From Flavobacteriaceae bacterium PS02337 (GTDB taxonomy: Bacteria > Bacteroidota > Bacteroidia > Flavobacteriales > Flavobacteriaceae), in assembly GCA_029959285.1 (NCBI GenBank), contig JASCOE010000011.1, positions 176,332-240,331 on the forward strand: a DNA stretch of 64,000 nucleotides, read 5' to 3'. The translations under genes were made by a program, and so were the position numbers. This document shows, in pieces, positions 50,730-60,049 of the stretch. Every line of letters starts with the position of its first letter. The stretch's first letter is position 1. Below the pieces are notes generated by a model. That model was not told the DNA's origin, ran no database searches, and saw nothing but the letters and a program-made list of their open reading frames with translations.

Positions 50730-51533
50730 TTAGTTTAATTGAAATTCGAACCAAATTGGTATATGATCGGATATTTTTCTTGCTTCTTGAAGAGAATCAA
50801 AATCCTCATAAAATTTAATTATTCCAGAGTTGGTTATTTTTAAACTTGAAGTTTTGTAAAAGATATTGTCAAATTCTGAAGCGAGACAAATATCATTTTT
50901 ACATTTTAGTTTTAAAGTAGTTTTTTGATTCTTCAAAACAGAATCATAACCCATTTTTTTTAGTGGAAAGAAAACGGTGTGTTTTTCAGGACAATTAAAA
51001 TCACCTAAGAATACTAAGTTTAAATTGGGATATTCAGCAGGCAAAAACTTAAAAAACTTGATTTCTGTTTCTGGTTGCTTGTTTTTTGTTATTGCATGAA
51101 AATTAACAAGCGTAATTGTTTTTTTGTTAATCTCAAACGTTGAAAAATAAGGCTCTCGATCAATCTCTAGATTGAATTTTTTCTCTAGCCAAGGATTATT
51201 TTTTAATTTTACTTTGCTTGTTTTCCAGATAAAAGCATAACGCTCAGTTTTATAGCTGCTGCCCGTAGTTGGATCACTAATGCTGTAATCCCATTTAAAT
51301 CCTTTTTCATTTAAAATTTGGACAAATTTGGCAACAGTCTGTGCTCCTCCATAACCTGCGACAACTTCTTGAATTGCAATTATATCATAAGTCGAAACTT
51401 TTTTAGCAATATAATTTAATTCAACAGTTGATTTAGATTTTCCGAAGTTTTCTAAATTCCAGGAAAGAACTTTGGTTTGAGAAAAAGATAAAAATGTAAG
51501 TAATAGAAAAAAAAGGCTGAGAACGTTCTTCAT
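50730..51533 (-). CDS. Secreted endonuclease/exonuclease/phosphatase family protein
   Basis: 267 residues with a signal peptide ending FSQ (~19). EEP motifs: KVLSWNLENFGKS, DIIAIQEVVAG (metal Glu), LVNFHAITKNKQPE, LVFLGDFNCPE (Asp, Asn) and ISDHIPIWFEF (Asp-His). All catalytic residues are present, so a periplasmic or extracellular DNase or phosphodiesterase is likely. It converges with and abuts the 49470 gene. Confidence 0.88.
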   Translation of the reverse strand: MKNVLSLFFLLLTFLSFSQTKVLSWNLENFGKSKSTVELNYIAKKVSTYDIIAIQEVVAGYGGAQTVAKFVQILNEKGFKWDYSISDPTTGSSYKTERYAFIWKTSKVKLKNNPWLEKKFNLEIDREPYFSTFEINKKTITLVNFHAITKNKQPETEIKFFKFLPAEYPNLNLVFLGDFNCPEKHTVFFPLKKMGYDSVLKNQKTTLKLKCKNDICLASEFDNIFYKTSSLKITNSGIIKFYEDFDSLQEARKISDHIPIWFEFQLN

Positions 51534-51603
51534 GCAAAATTTAAAATAATTTCAAATATAAGCATTTTTTCCTACAAATGATTTCGGTCTTTCTTTATAT
51601 TAA

Positions 51604-51837
51604 TTAGTGTTTTTTGTATCTGTTTTTTAAAGCAGTTCCAATAATTATAATCTGCAAAACTAATAATGCTGGAATAAATATCATTTTCCAATCAATTTCG
51701 AGCCAACCCGTTTTTTCAGAAATAAAAGCAAAAGTTATTGATAAAAAAAGACAAAGAAACATTGTTTTCATAACGATTTTGTTTTGAGTAGTATTAATTC
51801 TTGACAATATAATTGTCGTTCTATTTTTTGGTTTCAT
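51604..51837 (-). CDS. Small two-helix membrane protein, unknown
   Basis: 77 residues, or 55 if the internal MKTMFLCLFL start is used. Helices: TMFLCLFLSITFAFI and MIFIPALLVLQIIIIGTAL, with a basic end (KNRYKKH). No family recognised. Upstream and downstream genes are on the same strand. Confidence 0.5.
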   Translation of the reverse strand: MKPKNRTTIILSRINTTQNKIVMKTMFLCLFLSITFAFISEKTGWLEIDWKMIFIPALLVLQIIIIGTALKNRYKKH

Positions 51838-51912
51838 TGTAGGTTAATAGTTAAAACAAATTTAAAATGATTAAAGGGCTAATCCTTACATAAATCTGTG
51901 AAATAGTTATAC

Positions 51913-52581
51913 TTATACCAGTCCAAAATCTTTTGCAATTGCAATTAAATGGACATTATTATTAGCTTTAAAATAAATTTTTAACTTATTGATTCTCTTT
52001 TCGATGCTGCTTGTTCCATTTGGGGTAATTGACAAATCTTTAAATTCTTTTGAGATACTTTCTAAAATATATCCTTGAGATAAAAGCTTTAAAATAGAAA
52101 TGTCATACGATTCAATTTCTATCAAAGACTTATCATTAAATGTAAAAGACAAATCAGACGAAAGTATTTTTTCCTCATTATTAAATGTTGCTACAATAGC
52201 ATTTTTAAGCTCTGCAATACTATTTCTGCCTTTAGAAACATAAGCGTTTATGCCTAAATCATTAAAAAGAGATTTAATTCTATAACTTTTATCTTCTATA
52301 GAAAAAACAATCTTTTTTATGTTTGGCTGTACTTTATTAACGGCTTCAATTAATTCGTCTCCGCTTGTAAGAGTTACTTTTCTATGATCCGATTTAAATG
52401 ATAAATCAGTTATTAGTAAATCGTAAGGTTCATTCTCAAATGAAGCTTTTTTAATTTTGAGTAAACCTTCGTCGCAATATTTGACATGATGAATCACTGG
52501 GATTTTCAGTTCTTCAAGTACTTGAACTACAGTTATACTGATGCTGTCTAAATCTTCGGCAACTAAAACTTTCTTAAACAT
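51913..52581 (-). CDS. Response regulator of the triple-kinase operon
   Basis: 222 residues. Receiver: acidic pair in VAEDLDS, phospho-Asp in LLITDLSF and Lys in YVSKGRN; the Thr/Ser position reads FSIED. The C-terminal part is a diverged LuxR-type HTH (ISILKLLSQGYILESISKEF, SSIEKRINKLKIYF), so DNA binding is plausible but weaker than usual. Nine bp after the third kinase gene; last gene of the operon. Confidence 0.85.
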   Translation of the reverse strand: MFKKVLVAEDLDSISITVVQVLEELKIPVIHHVKYCDEGLLKIKKASFENEPYDLLITDLSFKSDHRKVTLTSGDELIEAVNKVQPNIKKIVFSIEDKSYRIKSLFNDLGINAYVSKGRNSIAELKNAIVATFNNEEKILSSDLSFTFNDKSLIEIESYDISILKLLSQGYILESISKEFKDLSITPNGTSSIEKRINKLKIYFKANNNVHLIAIAKDFGLV

Positions 52582-52590
52582 ATTGTCGAT

Positions 52591-54342
52591 CTATATAGGA
52601 ATTGTGAAACTTATTTTAAAACCATTTTCTTGATTTGATTCAAAATTAATAGTTCCTTTTATTGTTTTAATACGGTTTTCCACATTTTGTAGTATTTTTT
52701 TTAAAATCATATCATCTTTTTTAATTTCAGTATCATTATCAACGTAAGTTATTTGAATATTCTTTTCATATTTTTTGAAACTAATACTCGCCAAAGACGC
52801 AGTACTATTGCTTTTCATGTTTTCAAAAAGCTCTTGGAGAATTCTATAAACAGTAATTTTTTTAATTCTATCGATTTTAGACCACGAAAAGGTGTTTAAT
52901 CCATTTATGATAATATTTAGATTAGAGTTAGAATACTCAGAAACCATTTCTTTTAAAGAATCTTCGTAGTTTTTGTCGGTTAAAATGGTGCAGCTTTCTT
53001 TAGAAATCTTTCTAGTTTTAACATAAATATTATCTAAACCATTGAGTAAATCTTCTTTATTATTCGGTTTTTCAAGTTCGACGTTTTGTATATTTTTAAA
53101 TAATTTGAAAACCTCAGTGCTTAATTCTTTATGCAGTTTTTGAGAAATCCTCAATTCACTTTTAAATGCGGCTTCGTTTCTTTCTCTTTTTCCTTTTAAT
53201 GTTTTATGAATAACTAAAAAGAGTAATATGAAAACACTCAGGAAAATAATAAAATAAGAAATGTAGCTTCTGTTTTTTTGTCTTTGAAGCTGTAATTCGT
53301 TTTCGGCTTTTTGTTTTTTGAGTTCTAAATTTTCGTCTCTATCTTTTTTGAAATTATATTTTATACTAGCAAATTGATTCTTTTCTATTAATCGAGTTTT
53401 AGCAATACTATCTGTAAATTTGACATAAAGATTAGTATATTTCTTTAAATCATTTCCTGTGCTTGTTCGTATTAAGCATAACAGAGCAAATCGTTTTTCT
53501 TTATAAAAGTTGATTTCGCAAGCAATCTTATATGACATTTCAGCATATTTTTTAGATAAACTTGGATTTTTATCAAAATAATAATCAGAAAGATTGCCGT
53601 AGCTATCCGGTAATTTTTGTCTATCATTTATTTTAAGTCTGCTTTTTAGAGCTTCATTATAATAATCTATTGTTTTAGGATCGTGCAATTGAAAACTAGA
53701 AATACCTAGATTGCTTATCATAATTGCATAATCCATTAATTCATAACCTTCTAAAGTATTTGCTTTCTTTTTTTCTGCATAATATCCACTCGTTGTTATT
53801 TGAGTATAAATTTTTATTGCTTTTTTGTAATCACCTTTATGCATGTAAACGAGCGCTATGTTAGCCAATGCATTTGCTTCTCTCCTTGGACTTGCATTTA
53901 AATCGTAAGCTTTTTTTGCATATAAAAGAGCGTTGTCATAATCTTTTGTCGACAAATAATTATCTGCGAAAATTTTATAAGTCTCCCAAGCAAATCTTGG
54001 TTTTTTTAAATATTTCAGGTGAGGTAATATTTTTGTAGCTGTGATTTCGCTTTTAAGATAATTACCTTCAAATTGTTGAATAAGCGCAATTGAAACTAAT
54101 GCATCTACATAATCTATTCTATTCTTTTCTGGATCAGAAAGCTGTATTATAATTTCGTAATTCTTATAAGCCTTTTGAAATTCATTCTTATCATAATCGG
54201 CATCAGCAATAGCTGTCAGTCTTTTTATTTCAGCCGTATTGTCAATTTTAGGTGCAATCTCCTCCCTTTTCTTTTCACAAGCAGTGATAAGAAGGAAAGC
54301 AAATAGCAGAAACAAAATTTTAATAGCAGGAGAAATTTTCAT
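52591..54342 (-). CDS. TPR lipoprotein-histidine kinase C (degenerate ATP-binding site)
   Basis: 583 residues. Lipobox LITAC (Cys ~22), periplasmic TPR repeats (~35-340), one membrane helix (~357-377, ISYFIIFLSVFILLFLVIH) and a C-terminal kinase core. The H-box reads SQKLHKELSTE: His 404 is kept, but the next acidic residue of LHDE is Lys. G1 reads DNDTEI (535-540) instead of DNGxGI, and G2 reads ILQNVENRI instead of GLxNxxxRI. ATP binding is therefore doubtful. It is paralogous with the next two genes. It may be phosphorylated in trans by a partner. Confidence 0.85.
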   Translation of the reverse strand: MKISPAIKILFLLFAFLLITACEKKREEIAPKIDNTAEIKRLTAIADADYDKNEFQKAYKNYEIIIQLSDPEKNRIDYVDALVSIALIQQFEGNYLKSEITATKILPHLKYLKKPRFAWETYKIFADNYLSTKDYDNALLYAKKAYDLNASPRREANALANIALVYMHKGDYKKAIKIYTQITTSGYYAEKKKANTLEGYELMDYAIMISNLGISSFQLHDPKTIDYYNEALKSRLKINDRQKLPDSYGNLSDYYFDKNPSLSKKYAEMSYKIACEINFYKEKRFALLCLIRTSTGNDLKKYTNLYVKFTDSIAKTRLIEKNQFASIKYNFKKDRDENLELKKQKAENELQLQRQKNRSYISYFIIFLSVFILLFLVIHKTLKGKRERNEAAFKSELRISQKLHKELSTEVFKLFKNIQNVELEKPNNKEDLLNGLDNIYVKTRKISKESCTILTDKNYEDSLKEMVSEYSNSNLNIIINGLNTFSWSKIDRIKKITVYRILQELFENMKSNSTASLASISFKKYEKNIQITYVDNDTEIKKDDMILKKILQNVENRIKTIKGTINFESNQENGFKISFTIPI

Positions 54343-54368
54343 TTGGGTGTTTAAGATAATTTTGAAAT

Positions 54369-56096
54369 TTATATTGGCAGTTTTATAAAAACTTTGAAAC
54401 CGTGATCTAAAGAAGAGATGTCAACGTGCCCTTTTACAGATTTTATTCGGTCTTCTAGATTTTGTAATCCCTTTTTAAAAATGATTTTGTTTGTTCTTAT
54501 GCCTTCGCCATTATCCGTATAATTTAGATTTAGAATTTTATTTTGCGATTTAAGAGCAACGCTAATAAGATTTGCATTGCTATGATTTTTCATGTTTTGA
54601 AATAGTTCTTGCAATATTCTGTAAAGCACTATTTTTATGTTTTTATCAATTGTATTCCATAAAATAACATCAAAACCATTCAATAAAATATTTATGTTTT
54701 GAGTTTTATATTCAGAAATCATGTCTTTTAAACCCAAAACATATCTTTCGTCAGTTAGGATTTGGCTATTTTCTTTAGAAATATTTCGTGTTTTAATGTA
54801 AATATCATTTAAACTAGAAAGCAGTTTTTCTTTATTATCTATATTTTTTAAATCATTATTTTCTGCAAAAAGAAAAGTCTGATACACTTTTTTGGAAAGT
54901 TCATCTTGTAATTTGCCAGAAATTCGCATTTCGCTTTTTAAAACAATATCGTTTTTCTCTTTTTTTCCTTTTGTGATAATATAAAAAGCTAATCCAGCCA
55001 AACTGATAATACTTATAGTAATGATGATGTAAGAAATAAAACTCCTGTTTTTTTGCCTTTGGAGTTGCAATTCATTTTCGGCTTTTTGAGATTTTAGAAC
55101 CAAATTTTCTTTTTTGTCCTTTTTAAAATTAAATTTTAGAGCAGAAGATTGATTTTTATAAGTTATTCTCGCATCATTTATACTGTCAATTAGACTGATA
55201 TAGAGCTGAGAATATTTTTTTAGAGCATCACCTTCACTCCAGTTCATTAATCTAGCCAGACAATTAACTTTCATAATTGCTGCCTTTCCTTTTATAGAGC
55301 AGAAGTATGCCTTTTCTGCGTAAAACTTTGCAAGCTTTGTGTTTTTATTTCTGTTGTGATAAATAGCAAGAATATTATAGGTGCCTATTAATTCATAATA
55401 GTCATTTGTTGGCAGAATTAATTGTAAACTTTTTTCCAAACAATCAAGGGCCTTTGGATTTCCAATATTCATATAACAACAACCTAAATTGTTGTATAAG
55501 AGAGAATAATGATTTAAAGTTCTAGTAGAATCTGTTGCATGTTTTACTTTTTGCTCAACGAGAGGTTCTAACAAATGTATCGCTTCTTTGTATTTGCCTT
55601 GGTTCAAATATAGAATTGCTATATCGGCAGTTAATACCGATTTTTTGAAAGGTGTATCAGCAAGTTTTAAGGCTTTTTGATGATATAATAGAGCATTTTT
55701 GTAATCATAATTATGGCTGTAATTAAAAGCCATAATAGTATAAACGTTATAAATAAATTTTGGTTTAGAAGTCTTTTCTAAATAAGGAAGTGTTTTTGTT
55801 AGTTCTTCTTCACTTTCATAAAAATCTCCATTATTTTGTAGAATATTTGCTTTAAGAGTTAATGCGTAAACATAATCATCTGCATAATCATCAATCGGAT
55901 TACATAATGAAATGGATTTATCAAAACAATAAATGGCACTATCATTAAAAGTATCAAAATAATATTTTCCTTTATCTATAAGTTTTTTTATCTCTTTTGT
56001 ATTGTCAATTTTTTCAACGATGATTTGCTTTTTCTTTTCACAAGCAGTGATAAGAAAAAGGAAGCACAAAATTTTGACTAAATTGGAAATTTTCAT
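54369..56096 (-). CDS. TPR lipoprotein-histidine kinase B (phospho-acceptor His replaced by Gln)
   Basis: 575 residues with the same plan: lipobox LITAC, TPRs (~45-330), helix (~350-372), kinase core. The H-box reads SGKLQDELSKK: the His is Gln 397 (codon CAA at 54906-54908). N-box QELFQNMKNHSN, G1 DNGEGI and G2 GLQNLEDRI are intact, so ATP binding should be retained. It cannot autophosphorylate on the usual residue. It could phosphorylate a His-bearing paralogue in a heterodimer. 26 bp before gene C. Confidence 0.87.
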   Translation of the reverse strand: MKISNLVKILCFLFLITACEKKKQIIVEKIDNTKEIKKLIDKGKYYFDTFNDSAIYCFDKSISLCNPIDDYADDYVYALTLKANILQNNGDFYESEEELTKTLPYLEKTSKPKFIYNVYTIMAFNYSHNYDYKNALLYHQKALKLADTPFKKSVLTADIAILYLNQGKYKEAIHLLEPLVEQKVKHATDSTRTLNHYSLLYNNLGCCYMNIGNPKALDCLEKSLQLILPTNDYYELIGTYNILAIYHNRNKNTKLAKFYAEKAYFCSIKGKAAIMKVNCLARLMNWSEGDALKKYSQLYISLIDSINDARITYKNQSSALKFNFKKDKKENLVLKSQKAENELQLQRQKNRSFISYIIITISIISLAGLAFYIITKGKKEKNDIVLKSEMRISGKLQDELSKKVYQTFLFAENNDLKNIDNKEKLLSSLNDIYIKTRNISKENSQILTDERYVLGLKDMISEYKTQNINILLNGFDVILWNTIDKNIKIVLYRILQELFQNMKNHSNANLISVALKSQNKILNLNYTDNGEGIRTNKIIFKKGLQNLEDRIKSVKGHVDISSLDHGFKVFIKLPI

Positions 56097-56125
56097 TTGG
56101 GGATTTTGAAAAGGTAATTCTAAAA

Positions 56126-57850
56126 TTAAATCGGAAGTTTAATAAAAACTTTGAATCCATTATTTGGACTCGAAGAAATATCAATCTGTCCTTTTATCTT
56201 ATGAATTCGATTTTCTACATTATAAAGACCATTTTTAAATATAATTTTTTCAGTATCAATTCCCTTTCCATTGTCAGTGTAGTTAATTAAGATGTTTTTT
56301 TCGGTTTGTTTAAAATTAATTCCCACCAAAGAAGCGTTGCTATATTTTCGCATATTGACAAGCAATTCCTGTAGAACTCTATAAATTGTGATCTTTTTAT
56401 TTTTATCAACTTCATTCCAAGAAATGTTATCCAGACCGTTTAAAATCAAATTTATATTTAAAGTGCTAAAACCAGAAATCATTTCTTTGAGAGATGAAAT
56501 GTAATTTTGATCGGTTATAATAGTGCAGTTTTCTTTTGAAATATCTCTCGTTCGCGAATAAATAGCGTCTAAATTATTCAAAAGCTGTTCTTTGTTTTCA
56601 GCAAGAGATAAATTTTTGTTTTCGGCGAAAGCCATTGTATGATAAATATCGTTTGCTAATTCGTCATGCAATTTTTTAGAAATTCTTGTTTCGCTATTGT
56701 AAGCCGCTTCAATTTTCTCTCGATTAGCTTTAGAAGTTAAATAATAATATAAAATTAAAATCAAGCAAAGACTCAAAACAATAATGATGTAAGAAATAAT
56801 ATTCCTGTTTTTTTGTCTTTCAAGCTTTAATTCATTTTCTGCTTTATGTGTTTTAAGCCTTAAATTTTCTTCTTTTTCACGTTTAGAATCATATTTAATT
56901 CGAGCAAATTGGTTTTTTGCTTTTTGAGTAACTTCATAAGTACTGTCAACCAAATTGATATAAATATCAGAATTGGTTCTAAGTTCTGTACCAGAACTAT
57001 TTTTAATAATCATTTTTAAAGCAGATAATCTTCCTTCAATATAATTTCCTTTGTTGAATTCTTTGTAGCTTAGAATCATATACTTCTTTGCCAAAGAAGG
57101 ATTTTTTAATTCATATAATTGAGCGAGATGAATGTAACTTTTGCCTAGTTCATTCGGGATTTTTAGTTTTTCTCTAATTTCTAAACTTCTAGATAGATAA
57201 TCTAAACTACTGTCATAATTGTCGATTTCATGGTAACATAATCCGATATTGTCTAATAAACAGCTGTAAAATTTTTGGTCTGCAATAATTTTTTTATTGT
57301 TTTCTAAAGGGAGAAAAAGATCGAGAGCTTCGTAAAATTTTCTACTCTGCATTAATACTTCTCCAATATTATTTTTAGATGCTAATTTTTTATTAGGCGT
57401 AACATTTAGCTGTAACGCTTTTTTATGGTATAAAAGAGCATTTTTATAATCGAATGTATTTAGGTAATTAACGCCTAGAGTAGTATAAAGATTCCAGATA
57501 TTAAGTTGATTTTTTACAAGTTTTAAGTATGGTAATGCTTTTGTGATAGTAGTTTCACTTCCTGCGTAATCTTCATGATTTTGTTGAATGGAAGCCATAC
57601 GGGTCAAAGCGCTTACATAATTTTCTGGATCTTGTGTAGGAGAACAAATGAATACCGTTTCATTGTAGTAAAAAAAAGCACTGTCAAATTTATTTTTTTT
57701 GAAATAATTATCGGCAACTAAAATTAACCTATTAACTTCAGTATTATTATTCGCTTCATTTTTAATAATAATTGACTTCTTCTGGCAAGAGAAAACAATT
57801 AAAAAAGTAATTATTATATAGGAGAAAAATTGTTTTCTTTTTGGTATCAT
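56126..57850 (-). CDS. TPR lipoprotein-histidine kinase A (complete catalytic set)
   Basis: 574 residues from the ATG at 57848-57850. Lipobox VFSC, TPRs (~40-340), membrane helix (~345-370, NIISYIIIVLSLCLILILYY) and kinase core with H-box SKKLHDELAND (His 395), N-box QELLVNMRKYSN, G1 DNGKGI (526-531) and G2 GLYNVENRI. It is the only one of the three paralogues with both His and glycine boxes. First gene of the operon. A TATTTTTG box lies 4 bp before the ATG. An earlier in-frame start (57907) would put a hydrophobic stretch before the signal peptide and is unlikely. Confidence 0.9.
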   Translation of the reverse strand: MIPKRKQFFSYIIITFLIVFSCQKKSIIIKNEANNNTEVNRLILVADNYFKKNKFDSAFFYYNETVFICSPTQDPENYVSALTRMASIQQNHEDYAGSETTITKALPYLKLVKNQLNIWNLYTTLGVNYLNTFDYKNALLYHKKALQLNVTPNKKLASKNNIGEVLMQSRKFYEALDLFLPLENNKKIIADQKFYSCLLDNIGLCYHEIDNYDSSLDYLSRSLEIREKLKIPNELGKSYIHLAQLYELKNPSLAKKYMILSYKEFNKGNYIEGRLSALKMIIKNSSGTELRTNSDIYINLVDSTYEVTQKAKNQFARIKYDSKREKEENLRLKTHKAENELKLERQKNRNIISYIIIVLSLCLILILYYYLTSKANREKIEAAYNSETRISKKLHDELANDIYHTMAFAENKNLSLAENKEQLLNNLDAIYSRTRDISKENCTIITDQNYISSLKEMISGFSTLNINLILNGLDNISWNEVDKNKKITIYRVLQELLVNMRKYSNASLVGINFKQTEKNILINYTDNGKGIDTEKIIFKNGLYNVENRIHKIKGQIDISSSPNNGFKVFIKLPI

Positions 57851-57854
57851 GCGC

Positions 57855-57862
57855 CAAAAATA
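57855..57862 (-). promoter_or_regulatory. -7 promoter box (TATTTTTG) of the triple-kinase operon
   Basis: TAnnTTTG, four bases before the ATG of kinase A, which would give a leaderless or near-leaderless mRNA. Confidence 0.45.
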
Positions 57863-57956
57863 AATAATTCCAGAAATCCTGAAAGAGTATAAATACGGTA
57901 TTTTCAATTATTTTTAAATCCTCTTTTTTTTGATTCTCATTTTTAAATAAATACAA

Positions 57957-57981
57957 AAAGCCCTTTATACATAAGGGCTTT
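57957..57981 (-). terminator. Terminator of the CMD-family gene
   Basis: AAAGCCCTT (57957-57965) with AAGGGCTTT (57973-57981). A T-containing run follows on the minus strand. Confidence 0.8.
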
Positions 57982-58018
57982 CAATTGTTTTGGGCTTGTA
58001 AAATTTATCCTTATAAAA

Positions 58019-58453
58019 TTATACAGCTCTCATTCCGGTAGTAATTGCCAATCTATTCCAAGAGTTTATAGTAATGATTGCTAAAATGATTTCAGCAAGA
58101 TATTTTTCATCAAATAATTGCGCAGCATTTTGGTACACTTCATCAGAAACATGATGGCTAATTGAAGTTACTTGTTCTGTTAAAGCTAAAATTGCTTTTT
58201 CGTCTTCAGTATAAACATCAGCTTCACGCCAAGCACTTGTTAAATAAATTCTTTGTTCAGAAATTCCATGTTTTCTTGCATCAGCAGTATGCATATTGAT
58301 ACAATAAGCACAACCATTAATTTGGGATGCACGAATTTTAATTAACTCTTTATGTACAGGAGTTAATGACGTTGTAGAAATATATTTTTCTAAATTCATT
58401 AATGCTTGATAAGCTTCTGGAGCAACTTGCGGGATAACGATTCTTGATTTCAT
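58019..58453 (-). CDS. Carboxymuconolactone decarboxylase (AhpD-like) family protein
   Basis: 144 residues. The redox motif CAYCINMHTADARKHG (CxxC...H) is intact, preceded by LIKIRASQINGCAYC and followed by WREADVYTEDEKAILALTEQVT. The family includes peroxidase partners with a thiol proton relay. The nearest neighbour is a Crp-type regulator gene 79 bp upstream on the same strand, which may control it. Confidence 0.9.
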   Translation of the reverse strand: MKSRIVIPQVAPEAYQALMNLEKYISTTSLTPVHKELIKIRASQINGCAYCINMHTADARKHGISEQRIYLTSAWREADVYTEDEKAILALTEQVTSISHHVSDEVYQNAAQLFDEKYLAEIILAIITINSWNRLAITTGMRAV

Positions 58454-58532
58454 TTTTATTTGTTTTAAAAGTTCATTACAAAGGTCAGTAATGCATGCTC
58501 TTAAAAACTTGAACTACTTCAAGAAATTCAAT

Positions 58533-59105
58533 TCAGACTTTTCCTGCTCGTATTTTGCTCATAAATTCAGCAGAGAAATCTAGATAGGAGGCAAGCATGT
58601 ATTGTGGAACACGCTGTACAAAATCGGGTTGCTGGTTTTTAAAATGATTATAGCGTTCTTCGGCAGACATAGTAAATAAAAACTTAATTCTCATTTGAGC
58701 AGCACCAAAAGCTTTTTGCGCAACAATTCTAAAGTATTTTTCAAGCTTAGGAATTTGTATAAGTAGAGATTCTAAAACAGTTTTTTCTAAAGCAATAACT
58801 TGAGTTGTTTCTACAGCTTGAATATAAAAGTGAGAAGGAGTGTGGTTGTGGTAACTTAAGTAATCTGTTATCCACCAATTTTCTACACCAAATTGCAATG
58901 TTTGTTCCGTTCCTTTAGAATTAATAATATATTGTCGCATACAGCCTTTTACAATAAAATACATGGTATTGCAGATTTGTCCTTCTTGCAAAACGTGATC
59001 TTTCTTTTTTATTTGAGAAAGATTAAAACATGATTCTAACACATCAATTTCTGAAGGTTCAAGATCAATAAATTTTTGAATGTGATTTATGACTGCGTCT
59101 TGCAT
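58533..59105 (-). CDS. Crp/Fnr family transcriptional regulator
   Basis: 190 residues. A cyclic-nucleotide-binding beta-roll (KKDHVLQEGQICNTMYFIVKG, QTLQFGVENWWITDY) is followed by a dimer helix and a short C-terminal HTH (VPQYMLASYLDFSAEFMSKIR), typical of Bacteroidota Crp-like regulators of this length. The cAMP-binding Arg motif is not evident, so the ligand is unknown. Likely autoregulates or controls the AhpD-like gene downstream. Confidence 0.88.
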   Translation of the reverse strand: MQDAVINHIQKFIDLEPSEIDVLESCFNLSQIKKKDHVLQEGQICNTMYFIVKGCMRQYIINSKGTEQTLQFGVENWWITDYLSYHNHTPSHFYIQAVETTQVIALEKTVLESLLIQIPKLEKYFRIVAQKAFGAAQMRIKFLFTMSAEERYNHFKNQQPDFVQRVPQYMLASYLDFSAEFMSKIRAGKV

Positions 59106-59125
59106 TACTTTATTGATTATATAAA

Positions 59126-59941
59126 TTAATTGTAAAAATTAATATTAAAGTTACTATTTACTTTTATGTTATTACTAACAGCGGCAGTCCAATCTGCATT
59201 TTTAATAAAATTAATAATTTGATCAGCTATTAAATTATAAAACTCTTCATTTAGTCGATTTTTAAATTCAATATCTACGGTTATGTTTGATATTGAATTG
59301 TCTTTATTAATTCTGAATTTAGTTTTGGCAAAAAAATCTCTTTTTTCATTGCTTTGAATGAAATTTTTAGGAAGTACAAAATAAGAAAAAAAGTCTTTTT
59401 GAATTTGGAGCTTTTGGTCAAAAAAATCTCCAGCTTTAGGATATATCATGCAGTAATTATCGACCCCAAACGGATAATCAAAAGGTATGTCTATTCGACT
59501 CATTACATACAAACTGTCTGCAGATTTTTTAATATCCCTAATAAAGTGTGTTCCGTATTTTAGATTTAATAATTCATTAGATGCTTTGCAATAGCAATTT
59601 GTTACTAATGTATATTTACTTTCACCATCTGACATCCAAAAAGATGAGGAATCAAAATCATGAGATTCGTAAAAGTCAATTCCTTTTTCTTTCAATAATT
59701 TCTTTAAATAGGGATAATGTCTTTTATAATCGCTGTCAATGTATCCTTCAGGGATAATATCATAAAGAATTTCTATGTGTTTAAAACTTTGTTTTGCTTT
59801 TTTTATTTCGGAAAGACATTTTATATCCCGTATATCAATTTTGCCAATAATTGTTTGTATGGAATTTTTATCCAAATTTTTCTCTTGGGCTTTTACTAAA
59901 AGCATTTGCGCAACGAATAAAATTATAAATAGTTTCTTCAT
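59126..59941 (-). CDS. Secreted protein of unknown function, possible TonB-C-like end
   Basis: 271 residues with a signal peptide ending VKAQ (~19). Middle region unrecognised, with a CYCK pair and many aromatics. The last ~70 residues (KFRINKDNSISNITVDIEF, NFIKNADWTAAVSNNIKV) have the rhythm of the TonB C-terminal domain found in many Bacteroidota periplasmic proteins, without a membrane anchor. The fold call is tentative. It lies 20 bp upstream of the start of no other gene in the same unit; the Crp gene follows. Confidence 0.6.
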   Translation of the reverse strand: MKKLFIILFVAQMLLVKAQEKNLDKNSIQTIIGKIDIRDIKCLSEIKKAKQSFKHIEILYDIIPEGYIDSDYKRHYPYLKKLLKEKGIDFYESHDFDSSSFWMSDGESKYTLVTNCYCKASNELLNLKYGTHFIRDIKKSADSLYVMSRIDIPFDYPFGVDNYCMIYPKAGDFFDQKLQIQKDFFSYFVLPKNFIQSNEKRDFFAKTKFRINKDNSISNITVDIEFKNRLNEEFYNLIADQIINFIKNADWTAAVSNNIKVNSNFNINFYN

Positions 59942-59980
59942 TTCTTTATTGTGTTCGTAACGAAAGATAGTAAAAATAAA

Positions 59981-60006
59981 AAACCATTCGAGTTAACGAA
60001 TGGTTT
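59981..60006 (-). terminator. Terminator of the thrS-infC-rpmI-rplT operon
   Basis: AAACCATTCG (59981-59990) with CGAATGGTTT (59997-60006). A T-rich run follows on the minus strand. Confidence 0.85.
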
Positions 60007-60049
60007 TGATATAATAAGTAAGTAATCTTAAATTGAGTTTATAAAACGT

